Source: Candidatus Nezhaarchaeota archaeon
GTDB lineage: Archaea; Thermoproteota; Methanomethylicia; Nezhaarchaeales; B40-G2
Assembly: GCA_026413605.1 (NCBI GenBank)
Contig: JAOAKM010000006.1
Span: 1-43,078 of the forward strand
Length of the DNA stretch: 43,078 bases
Direction of reading: 5' to 3'
Part shown: one piece after another, positions 1 through 7,530 of the stretch
Position numbering within the stretch: the stretch's first letter is position 1
Layout: every line of letters starts with the position of its first letter
Program-made: the position numbers and the translations under genes
The notes under the pieces: model-generated
The model's input: only the letters and a program-made list of their open reading frames with translations
The model's database searches: none
What the model was told of the DNA's origin: nothing

Positions 1-800
1 ATCTTGAAGAGGGAGCTCATCGTCTCCGCTTGCATCCTCCTAATTAGCTCGCTAAGGCTCAATATCCTCTCAACTATCTCTGTAGGTAGCTCGTGGCTCC
101 TTAGGGCTATAGCGCTCCTAGCGATAATCACGGCCTGGTCTCCGTTAGACTCCAAGGCTCTAGCTGCTAGCCTGTAGTCAAGGCACTCAACTAGGCTTAC
201 CCCGGCTTTCTCTGAGAGCCTGGGGTTTTGAATAATAGTCCTGAGCTGTCTAACGATTAAGAAGTACAGCCTATTTAAGTCGTCGTCCCTCTTAATTACG
301 CTCTCAGCTAAGTCCTCGTCTCTATCCTTGAGGGCAGTGATAGCGTCTGCGTGCATTTGAAGCGCTAAGATGTGGGCTCTCCTGAGCAGCGTCTTTATGG
401 GTATGGCCAAGGGTGAGAGGAGGCATTGAATGGTTATCTCGTTCGGCTTCTCTTCTATAATCTCAGTCCCGATCAAGACTGTTAGCGCATTCTTAACCCT
501 CTCTCTTTGATCTAGGGTTATTCTCCTAGGAGCCTTTATGTGTATGATGTCTACTCCCATCAAGTACTTGCTGAGGATCTCCCTATTGACGACGTCGTCT
601 AGCTCAATTACCGATACATTCGGCTTCTCCGCTTCTTCAGGCACCCCGGCCTTAATGAATAGCGCTCCGTCGCTTTCCTCTATTAAGGCCACCGTCGCCC
701 CTTCCCTTAACCCCATCCTGGAAATCCATTCTTTAGGTATAGAGACAAGGTAAGAGCCACTCTTAGTCTTCTGAAGCTTCCTATACTCCACATGGCCCAT
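1..800 (-). CDS. AbrB/SpoVT-PhoU domain regulator (C-terminus beyond window)
   Basis: The gene starts at ATG 798-800 and stays open to the window edge (about 266 codons), so its C-terminus is missing. Residues about 5-50 form an AbrB/SpoVT swapped-hairpin DNA-binding domain (SGSYLVSIPKEW, then a MGLREGATV turn). The following helical sequence contains the PhoU-like pattern RAHILALQMHADAITAL with a second acidic helix (DRDEDLAESVIKRDDDLNR). It has the same architecture as the gene at 37558-38631, which sits divergent to the pst operon, so it is a paralogue. Such proteins are probable phosphate- or metal-responsive transcription regulators; the effector is inferred, not seen. It lies 6 nt after the DUF99 stop, consistent with cotranscription with DUF99 and orc1/cdc6. 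Confidence 0.85.
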   Translation of the reverse strand, partial: MGHVEYRKLQKTKSGSYLVSIPKEWISRMGLREGATVALIEESDGALFIKAGVPEEAEKPNVSVIELDDVVNREILSKYLMGVDIIHIKAPRRITLDQRERVKNALTVLIGTEIIEEKPNEITIQCLLSPLAIPIKTLLRRAHILALQMHADAITALKDRDEDLAESVIKRDDDLNRLYFLIVRQLRTIIQNPRLSEKAGVSLVECLDYRLAARALESNGDQAVIIARSAIALRSHELPTEIVERILSLSELIRRMQAETMSSLFK

Positions 801-806
801 CTTGAT

Positions 807-1439
807 TCACCCATCTTCCCCGCATGAGCTACTTAAAATAGATAGCAGGCTCCTGCTTAATCCCTTAACTAACAGCCTTGCCGTTCTTAAAGGCTCAGGC
901 GTTTTACCTCTCTTAGCTAACTCCTTCACTACACGCTCAGCCTCGGCTATTGGCATACCTACGGCCTCAAGGTATGTATGGAGCCCCCCGGGCAAATCAA
1001 CCTTTACGACCTGCGTCATCAAGGCGAGACCCTCAAAAACCCTCCACCTCACCTCCCAGTCGGGGAAGTGCTTAATGAGGGCTCGCCTAACTGCTTCGTT
1101 ATTTGGAGGGTCCTCTACGACTACTAGTACTGGCTTCTTTAGCTCATTAAATAGCCTTAAAGGGTCCACTATATTAAACCCAGCGTAAGACACTCCTCCA
1201 AGCATTATTATGTCTCCGCCGAGCTCCTTAGCTATCTCTAGGGCCTTATCTGAGCCATCTAGGCCGTCGACCTCTATAAGCCTCCATGCCAACCCCTCTA
1301 TCCTAAACCTCCTCATCAATACTCCTAAGAGGGCGGTCCTCCCTCCTCTTAGCCTAAACCTCCTGGGGAGACTCCCCCCCTCAAGGCCTAGCACTTTGGC
1401 CTCAGCAGCGTTAAGAGAGGAAGGTGGTGAGCCTAACAT
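807..1439 (-). CDS. DUF99 family protein (UPF0215)
   Basis: This 210-residue protein has the DUF99/UPF0215 signatures: KVLGLEGG near the N-terminus, TALLGVLMR, the strongly conserved VDGLDGSDKALEIAKEL, and LGGVSYAGFNIVD, followed by a KPVLVVVEDPP strand. DUF99 is an archaeal family distantly related to the endonuclease V fold; its substrate and reaction are not established, so no activity is assigned. The chosen ATG (1437-1439) overlaps the end of orc1/cdc6 by 29 nt. A later start is possible, but the N-terminal strand KVLGLEGG is family-typical and supports the long form. It is probably translated from the same mRNA as orc1/cdc6 and the downstream AbrB-PhoU regulator. Confidence 0.85.
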   Translation of the reverse strand: MLGSPPSSLNAAEAKVLGLEGGSLPRRFRLRGGRTALLGVLMRRFRIEGLAWRLIEVDGLDGSDKALEIAKELGGDIIMLGGVSYAGFNIVDPLRLFNELKKPVLVVVEDPPNNEAVRRALIKHFPDWEVRWRVFEGLALMTQVVKVDLPGGLHTYLEAVGMPIAEAERVVKELAKRGKTPEPLRTARLLVKGLSRSLLSILSSSCGEDG

Positions 1440-2607
1440 CCTCCTTTAGCCCTGCCCTAAGGGCCTCCTCGGCTGTATTTAGCTTAACTATCTTAGTCAG
1501 CCCCCTCCTACCACGACTAACTACTCTGGCTGTAACTAGCCCAGCTGTGTCCAGCTCATTTATTAAGTCGCTAATCCTTCGCTGTGTAAGCTCGTCTAGG
1601 CGCATACTCTTACACAAGCCTCTGTAGAGGCTATAGATTTCCCCGGTGGTCTTCTCCTTAATCCCCTTTTTCTCCAGCAAGTAGATAGATAGGAGGGTAA
1701 TTTTTCCGTGGAGCGGCATAGACCTAATGACCTCCACTACCCTATCTTTCTCAATTTCGCACTGAGCCTTCCTAACGTGGGCCTCCGTTACCCTACTAGC
1801 CCCCTCCCTCTCAGCTACTTCACCCGCTACTCTTAAGAGGTCGAGGGCCCTCCTAGCGTCTCCATGCTCCCGCGCCGCTAGCGTAGCGCATAGCGGTATT
1901 ACTCCTTCGTCCAGAACGCCTTCAAAGAACGCTAGCCTAGCCCTCTGGGTCAAAATATCTTTTAGCTCCTCGCTATCATACGGCTTAAACACCAGCTCCT
2001 CTTCTCCAAGCGCACTCTTAACGCGTGGGTCTAGGTCCTCAGTGAACTTTAAGTCGTTAGTTATCCCCACCAGCGATACTCTAGACAAAGAGAGCTCTGA
2101 GTTTATGCGGGTCAGCCTGTAGAGTAGGTCCTCGCCGCTCTCTCCCTTAAGGGCATCCACCTCGTCTAGGACCACTATGATTAAGCTACCGAGAGCCTCT
2201 AAGGCAGACGTGAACCTCCTAAATAGCTCTGCGTTCGAGAGCCCTGTGAAGGGCACCTTGACACCCAGCTGTTCACAGGCTGAGGCTAGCGCTCGGTAAG
2301 CAGTATTGTTGTACTTACAATTTACGTAGCAGCTCCTAACAGGCTTGCCCGCCAGCTTAGCTGAGGTAACTGCTAAGGCCTTTAAGACGTACTTAGTAAC
2401 CGCCGTCTTCCCCGTGCCCGGTAGGCCGTAGATGAACACGTTCGAAGGCCTAACCCCCTTAACAGCGGGGGCGAGGGTCTCTCCCAACCGCCTTATCTCT
2501 AGCTCACGGTGAGGCAGCTCCTCAGGGACATAGTCTGGCCTAAGCTTCTCACGATCCTTGAACACCTTAGCAGCTAAGACGCGGTGAAAGACTTCCTCAA
2601 GGGCCAT
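1411..2607 (-). CDS. cdc6: Orc1/Cdc6 replication initiator
   Basis: This 398-residue AAA+ initiator marks and opens replication origins and helps load MCM. Walker A is GLPGTGKTAV (residues 61-70), Walker B is VVLDEVDAL (about 146-153), sensor 1 is GITND (181-185) and a sensor-2-like GDARRALDLLR follows near 250. The C-terminal 100 residues form the winged helix that reads origin DNA. The length is normal for archaeal Orc1/Cdc6. ATG 2605-2607 lies 48 nt after a TATA-like CTTATAAG, so a short 5' UTR is expected. Archaeal origins often lie beside these genes, but I saw no recognisable ORB repeats in the 246 bp upstream. Confidence 0.97.
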   Translation of the reverse strand: MALEEVFHRVLAAKVFKDREKLRPDYVPEELPHRELEIRRLGETLAPAVKGVRPSNVFIYGLPGTGKTAVTKYVLKALAVTSAKLAGKPVRSCYVNCKYNNTAYRALASACEQLGVKVPFTGLSNAELFRRFTSALEALGSLIIVVLDEVDALKGESGEDLLYRLTRINSELSLSRVSLVGITNDLKFTEDLDPRVKSALGEEELVFKPYDSEELKDILTQRARLAFFEGVLDEGVIPLCATLAAREHGDARRALDLLRVAGEVAEREGASRVTEAHVRKAQCEIEKDRVVEVIRSMPLHGKITLLSIYLLEKKGIKEKTTGEIYSLYRGLCKSMRLDELTQRRISDLINELDTAGLVTARVVSRGRRGLTKIVKLNTAEEALRAGLKEDVRLTTFLS

Positions 2608-2654
2608 GGACAGGGCAGCACCGGGCCTTTCCTCATCTTACTAGCCGAGCCCCC

Positions 2655-2662
2655 CTTATAAG
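2655..2662 (-). promoter_or_regulatory. TATA-like box for orc1/cdc6
   Basis: CTTATAAG on the minus strand lies 48 nt before the orc1/cdc6 ATG, in a suitable place to give a leader of roughly 20-25 nt. It is assigned from its sequence and position alone. Apart from it, the 2608-2853 interval shows no coding or repeat signal. Confidence 0.45.
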
Positions 2663-2853
2663 CCAGGGAGCCCGGTGGCCCATGTAAAGGCCACGCAGAG
2701 GCTGTAAAGGCCTCCTAGTTAGACAACCCCTTAGCTGAGCAAGCTACCTTTAAGTTCAGAAGGGCATTGAAAAGCCACGTTCTAGAGAACGCGAACTCAG
2801 CGGCTATATCTAAGGTCGGTAAGTTTTTACGCCACGCCCTCTTTAAGAAAGAA

Positions 2854-2925
2854 GGGCCGGTAGTTCAGCGGTAGAATGCCCGCTTGGCATGCGGGAGGTC
2901 GCGGGTTCGAGTCCCGCCCGGTCCA
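2854..2925 (+). tRNA. tRNA-Ala (anticodon GGC)
   Basis: The sequence folds as a 72-nt cloverleaf with acceptor GGGCCGG/CCGGTCC, anticodon stem CCCGC/GCGGG with loop TTGGCAT, and T arm GCGGG-TTCGAGT-CCCGC, with discriminator A. The acceptor contains the G3:U70 pair that identifies alanine tRNAs. There is no intron and no encoded CCA. A decayed integrase begins about 75 bp downstream, which suggests this gene once served as an attachment site. Confidence 0.97.
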
Positions 2926-2936
2926 CTTATTTTTAA
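2926..2936 (+). terminator. T-rich tract after tRNA-Ala
   Basis: A short CTTATTTTTAA tract directly follows the tRNA discriminator base. T-rich tracts commonly end archaeal transcripts. Position and composition are the only support. Confidence 0.35.
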
Positions 2937-2999
2937 GCGAATCCTTAAATGATGGAAGATCCTTCCTTTAATTGATGGGTATGGGGTAAGTATGCTTAT

Positions 3000-3653
3000 T
3001 TGCTCGAGGGTGAGGATGTTCGGCGACGGTTTGATAATCTTGCGGCTAAGTCTTATTTGAACGCGATTGTTTATCTTAGGAATCTTGGGCTTTATTGTGA
3101 GCTTAATAAGACGGACCCTAAGGCTTTGCTTAAAGTTGCGAAGACAAAGGCTTTCCGGGATGGTTTACTGATTTTTTGTCTGAAGGCTAGAAAGCGAGGG
3201 CAAGGCGGGCCCTACATTGCTAGGCTAAAGAAGACCCTGCACTCCCGGCTCAGCTACAATGGCTTGGATGTGAGGCTTAAGGTTAATGTTAGAGGAGAGC
3301 GTGAAACATCGACCATAGCCAATGAAGGGCCCCAGGCAGAGAATAGCTTGACAGGGTCCTTGTGATGGTAACTCCAAGGGCTAGGGCTTCAATAGCCCCT
3401 ACGTCCTTCAGCGGCTGCGACCATAAAGCCTAGACAGCTACGCAGGAACTGATGGCACAGGGCTCGAAGACTTTGCAGAGGCCGAACTGGGTAAAGAAGG
3501 CGTAGCATTTACAGGGGCTCCAACCATGCTAATAGGTAGAAGAGGGCTAAGCAAGGCTAACACCAGTACCTCACCTTCGTCCCGCAGTGAACAATAACGT
3601 AAAATATTGAAGAGAGAGTTGGACAAGGCGAGGAATTAAGCGAAGACTCTCCG
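3000..3653 (+). pseudogene. Decayed archaeal tyrosine recombinase (integrase)
   Basis: Reading the three plus frames in turn rebuilds one protein. Residues from 3000 give an N-terminal SAM-like domain (LAAKSYLNAIVYLRNLGLYC, then LSYNGLDVRLKVNVRGER). Near 3350 the frame shifts to VMVTPRARASIA. Near 3409 it shifts again into the catalytic-Arg region SG/LRP, where the next codon is TAA (3424-3426), followed by SLDSYAGTDG and APTMLIGRRGLSKA. Near 3560 a third shift gives HQYLTFVPQ, then TGA and TAA. The part carrying the H-x-x-R and Tyr residues is missing. No good start codon is present; 3000 is a TTG and the frame is open from 2976. Its position just after tRNA-Ala fits an old integrated virus or plasmid. 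The family call rests on remembered integrase patterns. Confidence 0.8.
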
Positions 3654-3824
3654 CGAACCTTGGCCATCTTCTCCCCTCCTACCTTCCTCCCTCGCTTCAA
3701 CTAAAGGCATCACGTTTTGCCCCCATCTTCCTCCCTATAAATTCAAGGGCAGGAATCCTTCAAGTCCCGCCTCTATCACCTCTCCGCCAAACTGAGTTAT
3801 AGGAAGTGCCTCTGCCCAGTAAGA

Positions 3825-3836
3825 TTTTTAAATATA
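3825..3836 (+). promoter_or_regulatory. TATA box for the Cys-rich orphan
   Basis: TTTTTAAATATA lies 30 nt before the preferred GTG at 3867. It is followed by AT-rich sequence and an AGGAGGTG ribosome-binding site at 3853-3860, whose spacing of about 6 nt favours GTG 3867 over GTG 3858. An intact promoter and RBS argue that the downstream ORF is expressed. Confidence 0.55.
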
Positions 3837-3866
3837 GATTAAAGGAGAAATTAGGAGGTGGGGGCA

Positions 3867-4262
3867 GTGGGAGTAGAGGAGTGTCATCTAAGATATTTAA
3901 AATCTAAAGGCATTGACCCAGAGAGATTCAACATCAAGCTAGATAGAGAAAACTATAATCGCGTAGATTACACTGTTAATGGAATTGGTTTTCATCCCTA
4001 TCCGTGCCCTAGGTGCGGTCAGAGATATGTTCATTGTGTAAGGATCGCATTCGCGAAGAAAGATTTCCTAGGCACTAATCGGTTTTACGATGATTACTAT
4101 TTTATCTTTGATTTTTACCATATTTGCTTATATTGCTGCCACACTGAGTACGCTATGTGTCATAGAAGCGAACATTGGGCTGATGGGGAACAAACTACCA
4201 TCTCTGTGGGATGTTGTCCTTTATGCGAGCATTATTGGCGTATGTATAGGCATGACTGTTGA
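3867..4262 (+). CDS. Cys/His-rich hypothetical protein
   Basis: I do not recognise this 131-residue protein. It carries several potential zinc-binding pairs: CPRCGQRY near residue 47, CLYCC near 89, a CHRSEH segment, and CPLCEHYWRMYRH near the C-terminus. Between the pairs is a run rich in aromatic and acidic residues (FYDDYYFIFDFYH). No transmembrane segment or signal peptide is evident. GTG 3867 is chosen over in-frame GTG 3858 because the AGGAGGTG ribosome-binding site overlaps the latter. It stands alone between a decayed integrase and a broken membrane gene and is more AT-rich than the core genes, so it could be cargo of the lost element; that is inference. A good promoter and RBS suggest a live gene. 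Confidence 0.55.
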   Translation: MGVEECHLRYLKSKGIDPERFNIKLDRENYNRVDYTVNGIGFHPYPCPRCGQRYVHCVRIAFAKKDFLGTNRFYDDYYFIFDFYHICLYCCHTEYAMCHRSEHWADGEQTTISVGCCPLCEHYWRMYRHDC

Positions 4263-4863
4263 GACCCTCAATACGTATGTTTCTTTGATACTACCAACTC
4301 TGGAAATCGGTGGTTACCACGATTGGACTCCATTCCCCTCTCCCATTAGATTAACGACGCTCTGGTGTCACACCCCATAGCGCTTGTAGCGAACAATATT
4401 CATGCGCGCTTCGAGGGGCCCCTTCAGATGAAACTGCTAGCTAGGAGACGAAGGCGCTATAGAGTGTGCCCTAAGGAGAGAGGCGTCCTTCCTCACTGAG
4501 TGAAAAGATACTGAAATGGTGAAAATATCGAAAAATTCTAAGCCTACCACAGTTAAGGGGCTGTAAGGACCTTTCACGGTGCAGGGGCCTTAATTAAGGC
4601 TCTGATGCCTCAGCGCCTCAAGGCTACTCCCTACACGTGAAGGCCATCGCCTAAGGAGGTTAGCCAACGTAGCGATCTATGCACGCCTACGCTAATGCGC
4701 ATTTTAGCTCAAAATAGCCGCATTCAAAATCGGAAAACTCAAAGAGGCAAGGAGCGTAGAATGCTGAACAACTTGAAAGGCCCATCTGCGAGCCCCCTAA
4801 AGCCGAAAAGGATGGCGGAGCGAATCTTCCACCCACGCGCGTTTACATCTTTATTTCCACTTT
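4263..4863. other. Gene-poor interval
   Basis: I see no convincing gene here. Short open frames exist on both strands but lack recognisable domains or a good start context. A fragment near 4440-4500 reads as a charged helical peptide before a stop and may be a remnant. No tRNA, repeat array or clear promoter was found. Confidence 0.4.
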
Positions 4864-5370
4864 CTAATTTTGAAGTATTTCCAGGTTTCCTATGATGAGG
4901 CCTAAGACGCATAGTAAGCGTACTGGAAGGGAGTACGCTGAGTAGTAGTCAACATCGTAAGGAGCGCTTGTCCCGCGCCATAAGTTAATGAAGACTTCCC
5001 TAGGAGCCCAGAGGTAGATTAGGACGAGAGCGGCGCCAATTATCAAAAGGTGGCCGAAGCCAACGGACCTAGCAAACGGCAGTCTTGAGTGAAGCACCAA
5101 CAGCAAGTCCGTAATAAAGTCCGCATATCCGACCGGTAGTTTGAATCCTAAAGGCATCCAGAAATAAACGGCTCAGCCATGGAGTGGTAAACTCCGAAGG
5201 GAAGATTAGGAGCGCCATAAACAGCACGCCAAAAATCACCCTTACCATACGGTGCAACTTAAGCAAGCTCCTATCAAGTTTCCCATGTAGCGAGTAGATA
5301 CAATCAAGGGAAAAGAGAGACCATTACAGAAAAGGCGATCGACAGCAGCGGCAGTATTAGGCCATTATTT
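4864..5370 (-). pseudogene. Frameshifted multi-pass membrane protein
   Basis: Three minus-strand frames together read as one hydrophobic protein. About 5360-5300 encodes GLILPLLSIAFSVMVSLF. The frame then shifts to one giving SLDCIYSLHGKLDRSLLK and VIFGVLFMALLIFPSEF, and near 5175 shifts again to YFWMPLGFKLPVGYADFI, LLIIGAALVLIYLWAP and PVRLLCVLGLIIGNLEI, stopping at 4864. About four membrane helices result. No family is recognised. Two shifts in about 500 bp point to a decayed gene, although sequencing errors could give the same picture. It sits in the same scarred interval as the integrase relic. Confidence 0.5.
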
Positions 5371-5543
5371 AAACCCTATCCCATCAGTCATCTCATTTTT
5401 GTCGAAGCTAATCAACCTTATTTCACATCACTATCCTTCGTCAGCCCCCTCAATAAGCTGGGCTTACCCCTACTGCTCGCCGGGCTCGAGTGAAGAGAGG
5501 CTAGGTGAAATAGAAGTCTACTTAGAGTTGGGGCAGCTATAGG
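5371..5543. other. Short intergenic spacer
   Basis: Nothing recognisable was seen apart from AT-rich stretches. It separates the broken membrane gene from the flavoprotein operon, whose genes point the same way. Confidence 0.3.
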
Positions 5544-6131
5544 TTACGTGGGCTTGGCTGGTTCGAAGTGCTTCTTAAAGACTTGGTGGATATCCTCAGG
5601 CCTCTCTATTATGGAAACCCCCTTCATAGTGGATAGCCTCCTAACGTGCTCTACGTCCTCCTTTCGAACCATCAGCTCTATGGTCTTCCCGTCTGGAAGC
5701 CTGGTGACCACTACTCCCTCTCTGTAATCCGATGGCATTATATAAACTGGCACAGACGCTTTTAAGGCCATGATTGCTGCGTTACTGAGTAGGCTATCGG
5801 CGATCCCCAGTGAGATCTTCGCTACGGTGTTAGACGTCGCTGGGGCTATTAGCAGAAACTCGAACTTCCTGGTCTGTAGCTGACCAGCTAGAAACGGCGA
5901 GTTGGCGTTTATCTCCACGAGCACTTTACTAAATGCTTCTTTCAGAACGTTGCCTAGCTTATACCATTTTACGACCTGGTCCCCGGCCTTGGAGAGGTAG
6001 ACGTTAATATCGACCACGTCTTGGTACTGCGCCTTTATATTTCTCATGGCCTCTACGGTCTCGATCAACCTGTCTCCACTCCCAGTAATCCCCCAGGCGA
6101 CTTTCTTTTTCTTCAGCACCTTCTCCATCAT
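5544..6131 (-). CDS. afpA: Archaeoflavoprotein AfpA-type FMN protein
   Basis: This 195-residue flavoprotein matches the archaeoflavoprotein AfpA family along its length: KVAWGITGSGDRLIE at the N-terminus, VYLSKAGDQVVKWY, ANSPFLAGQLQTRKFEFLL, the FMN-binding APATSNTVAKISLGIADSLL (about residues 116-135) and VRKEDVEHVRRL near the C-terminus. In Archaeoglobus the homologue takes electrons from ferredoxin and is encoded beside an iron-sulfur flavoprotein, exactly as here. The likely role is soluble electron transfer coupled to oxygen or peroxide handling, or to an unknown reductase. Translation begins at one of two adjacent ATGs after a GGGAGGTG ribosome-binding site. It is 10 nt downstream of the partner gene and so in the same operon. 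Confidence 0.85.
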   Translation of the reverse strand: MMEKVLKKKKVAWGITGSGDRLIETVEAMRNIKAQYQDVVDINVYLSKAGDQVVKWYKLGNVLKEAFSKVLVEINANSPFLAGQLQTRKFEFLLIAPATSNTVAKISLGIADSLLSNAAIMALKASVPVYIMPSDYREGVVVTRLPDGKTIELMVRKEDVEHVRRLSTMKGVSIIERPEDIHQVFKKHFEPAKPT

Positions 6132-6141
6132 TCACACCTCC

Positions 6142-6735
6142 CTACTCTTTAAGGCCCTCAAAGCGCCTTAGAGCCTCCGCAAACCTCTTTATGGACTTCC
6201 TCAGACTCTTAAACCCTACATCGTCGCTCTTAACGCCCTCTAAAGTATCCTTAGACCAGAAAGTCGCGCCCAGGTTTGCTCCAAAAGCACCTCCACTTAC
6301 CGGGATGACTCCATTTAGAACGTAGAAGGTCAAGATTTGCTGTATAGCCAACTCTTGCCCCCCTATTCTATCGCCGCCGACGGCGATGGCCATACCGACC
6401 TTATACTTGAAAACGTCCGGGTCTGCTGCTGTTAGCGCCCTGCACCTATCCATAACTGCTTTTATCTGCGCGCTGACCCCACCGTTATAGACGGGAGTCG
6501 CGATGATTATTCCCTTGGCGACCTTGAGGAGATCGTAGAGTATCGCCATGTCATCTGAGATCCTGCACTTTTTGTTCTTCAAACAATAGTCACAGTGCGT
6601 GCAAAAGCCGATGTTCTTCCCCCTGACGGTGAAGAACTCCGTCTTAAACCCCATGTCTTCCAGCATTCGCAGCGCCTCTATAGTAACATGTTCCGTTGCT
6701 TTTCTCCGCGGGCTTCCGCACACGCCTAGTATCAT
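6142..6735 (-). CDS. Iron-sulfur flavoprotein (ISF), NADPH-dependent FMN reductase fold
   Basis: This 197-residue flavodoxin-like protein begins with the FMN phosphate loop VCGSPRRKATEH and carries the compact cysteine motif CTHCDYCLKNKKC (residues about 45-57). That motif binds the [4Fe-4S] cluster of iron-sulfur flavoproteins. ATPVYNGGVSAQIKAVMDR is the family's second flavin-contact region. ISF proteins of methanogens and Archaeoglobus move electrons from ferredoxin to oxygen, peroxide or other acceptors. A TATA box about 30 nt before the ATG suggests an almost leaderless mRNA. It is the first gene of the two-gene operon with AfpA. Confidence 0.88.
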   Translation of the reverse strand: MILGVCGSPRRKATEHVTIEALRMLEDMGFKTEFFTVRGKNIGFCTHCDYCLKNKKCRISDDMAILYDLLKVAKGIIIATPVYNGGVSAQIKAVMDRCRALTAADPDVFKYKVGMAIAVGGDRIGGQELAIQQILTFYVLNGVIPVSGGAFGANLGATFWSKDTLEGVKSDDVGFKSLRKSIKRFAEALRRFEGLKE

Positions 6736-6764
6736 GGCTCACCACAAGAAGTCTATCTTAGAAG

Positions 6765-6777
6765 AGTATAAAAAAGA
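6765..6777 (-). promoter_or_regulatory. TATA box for the ISF-AfpA operon
   Basis: On the minus strand CTTTTTTATACTC lies 30 nt before the ISF ATG at 6735, the expected distance for a very short leader. Confidence 0.55.
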
Positions 6778-6920
6778 GTGTGCTGAGCTTCAGGGCCTCC
6801 CCCCTTCTTGTACTCACGATTTTGCTTCAGCGTAGAGTCCCGCAATGAGTACTTAGTAATACGTAGCTTGCCTAAGTACCATTAGCTCCACCCAGCCCCT
6901 GCTACTTGGCCCCAACTCCT

Positions 6921-7106
6921 TTAAGGAATGGGGCCGCTAATCTCAATCTCTTCATCCCCGTCTTCCCTAACAACCATCGCTCCTTTTACTAGAGTACTAG
7001 AATGTGAAACAAGTAGTGGCTCCATATACATCACGGCTACCGCGTCGCCAAGATAAATGAGGGATAGGCACGCTTTGGCGCATCGGCACTGCTTGTCTAG
7101 GCGCAC
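6921..7106 (-). CDS. Small hypothetical protein, possibly truncated
   Basis: A 61-residue frame starts at GTG 7106. It has an N-terminal cluster of Cys (QCRCAKACLS) followed by beta-rich sequence and an acidic tail (REDGDEEIEISGPIP). The same frame continues upstream to an ATG at 7196 but is broken by two stop codons, so this may be the living remnant of a longer gene or a pseudogene. A TATA-like AATTATAAAAATG lies at about 7211-7223, well placed for the longer version. I do not recognise the family. Confidence 0.3.
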   Translation of the reverse strand: MRLDKQCRCAKACLSLIYLGDAVAVMYMEPLLVSHSSTLVKGAMVVREDGDEEIEISGPIP

Positions 7107-7206
7107 GAAATCTTCTATCCCTCCGACGCCCCCTCCCTCTTAAGTAGCTTTTCCCTCGCCCCTTTCTAATTAGAGTTTGAGCCGAACGCCTTCCATAGAA
7201 ATGCAC

Positions 7207-7492
7207 TTTGCATTTTTATAATTGAAAGGCACCCCCTAAAGGACAGGCGCACGCTATCAATTTCGTGAGAAGGTAGGAGGGGAGGCTCCTAGGCACTACA
7301 AGACTTTTACCTCACAAGTTTATTAGAACAAGTTTGAGCTCCCGGCCATCGCGGCTAAGGCGCGTGGTGCTAAGCGCAGGGGGCGGAATGATGACGACGA
7401 TTTTTTCAGAAGCCCATGCCGCAACGCTCTTAAGAGAAGCTTAAGTTAAAGCGCGCTCTTCAAAACCGGCTCGCGCGATGAATGGGAGAAAG
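7207..7492. other. Intergenic spacer
   Basis: No gene was seen. It holds a TATA-like element near 7211-7223 that faces the small minus-strand ORF; the SOD promoter lies at its right end. Confidence 0.35.
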
Positions 7493-7501
7493 TGATAAAA
7501 G
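7493..7501 (+). promoter_or_regulatory. TATA box of superoxide dismutase
   Basis: TGATAAAAG lies 30 nt before ATG 7531. It falls inside the N-terminal extension that the longest open frame would imply, so it helps reject an upstream start at 7492. Confidence 0.45.
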
Positions 7502-7530
7502 CAAACGGAAGCATATGGAGGTGGTGCATC

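Noticed and set aside
2608-2853. Possible replication origin next to orc1/cdc6
   Set aside because: No ORB-like inverted repeats or AT-rich unwinding element could be recognised by eye; a GC-skew plot would be needed.
4090-4380. A 96-codon hydrophobic frame overlapping the Cys-rich orphan
   Set aside because: It runs in another frame of a better supported gene that has its own promoter and RBS, and its start has no RBS.
7492-7530. N-terminal extension of superoxide dismutase
   Set aside because: It overlaps the likely TATA box, and the ATG at 7531 has a well-placed GGAGGTG.
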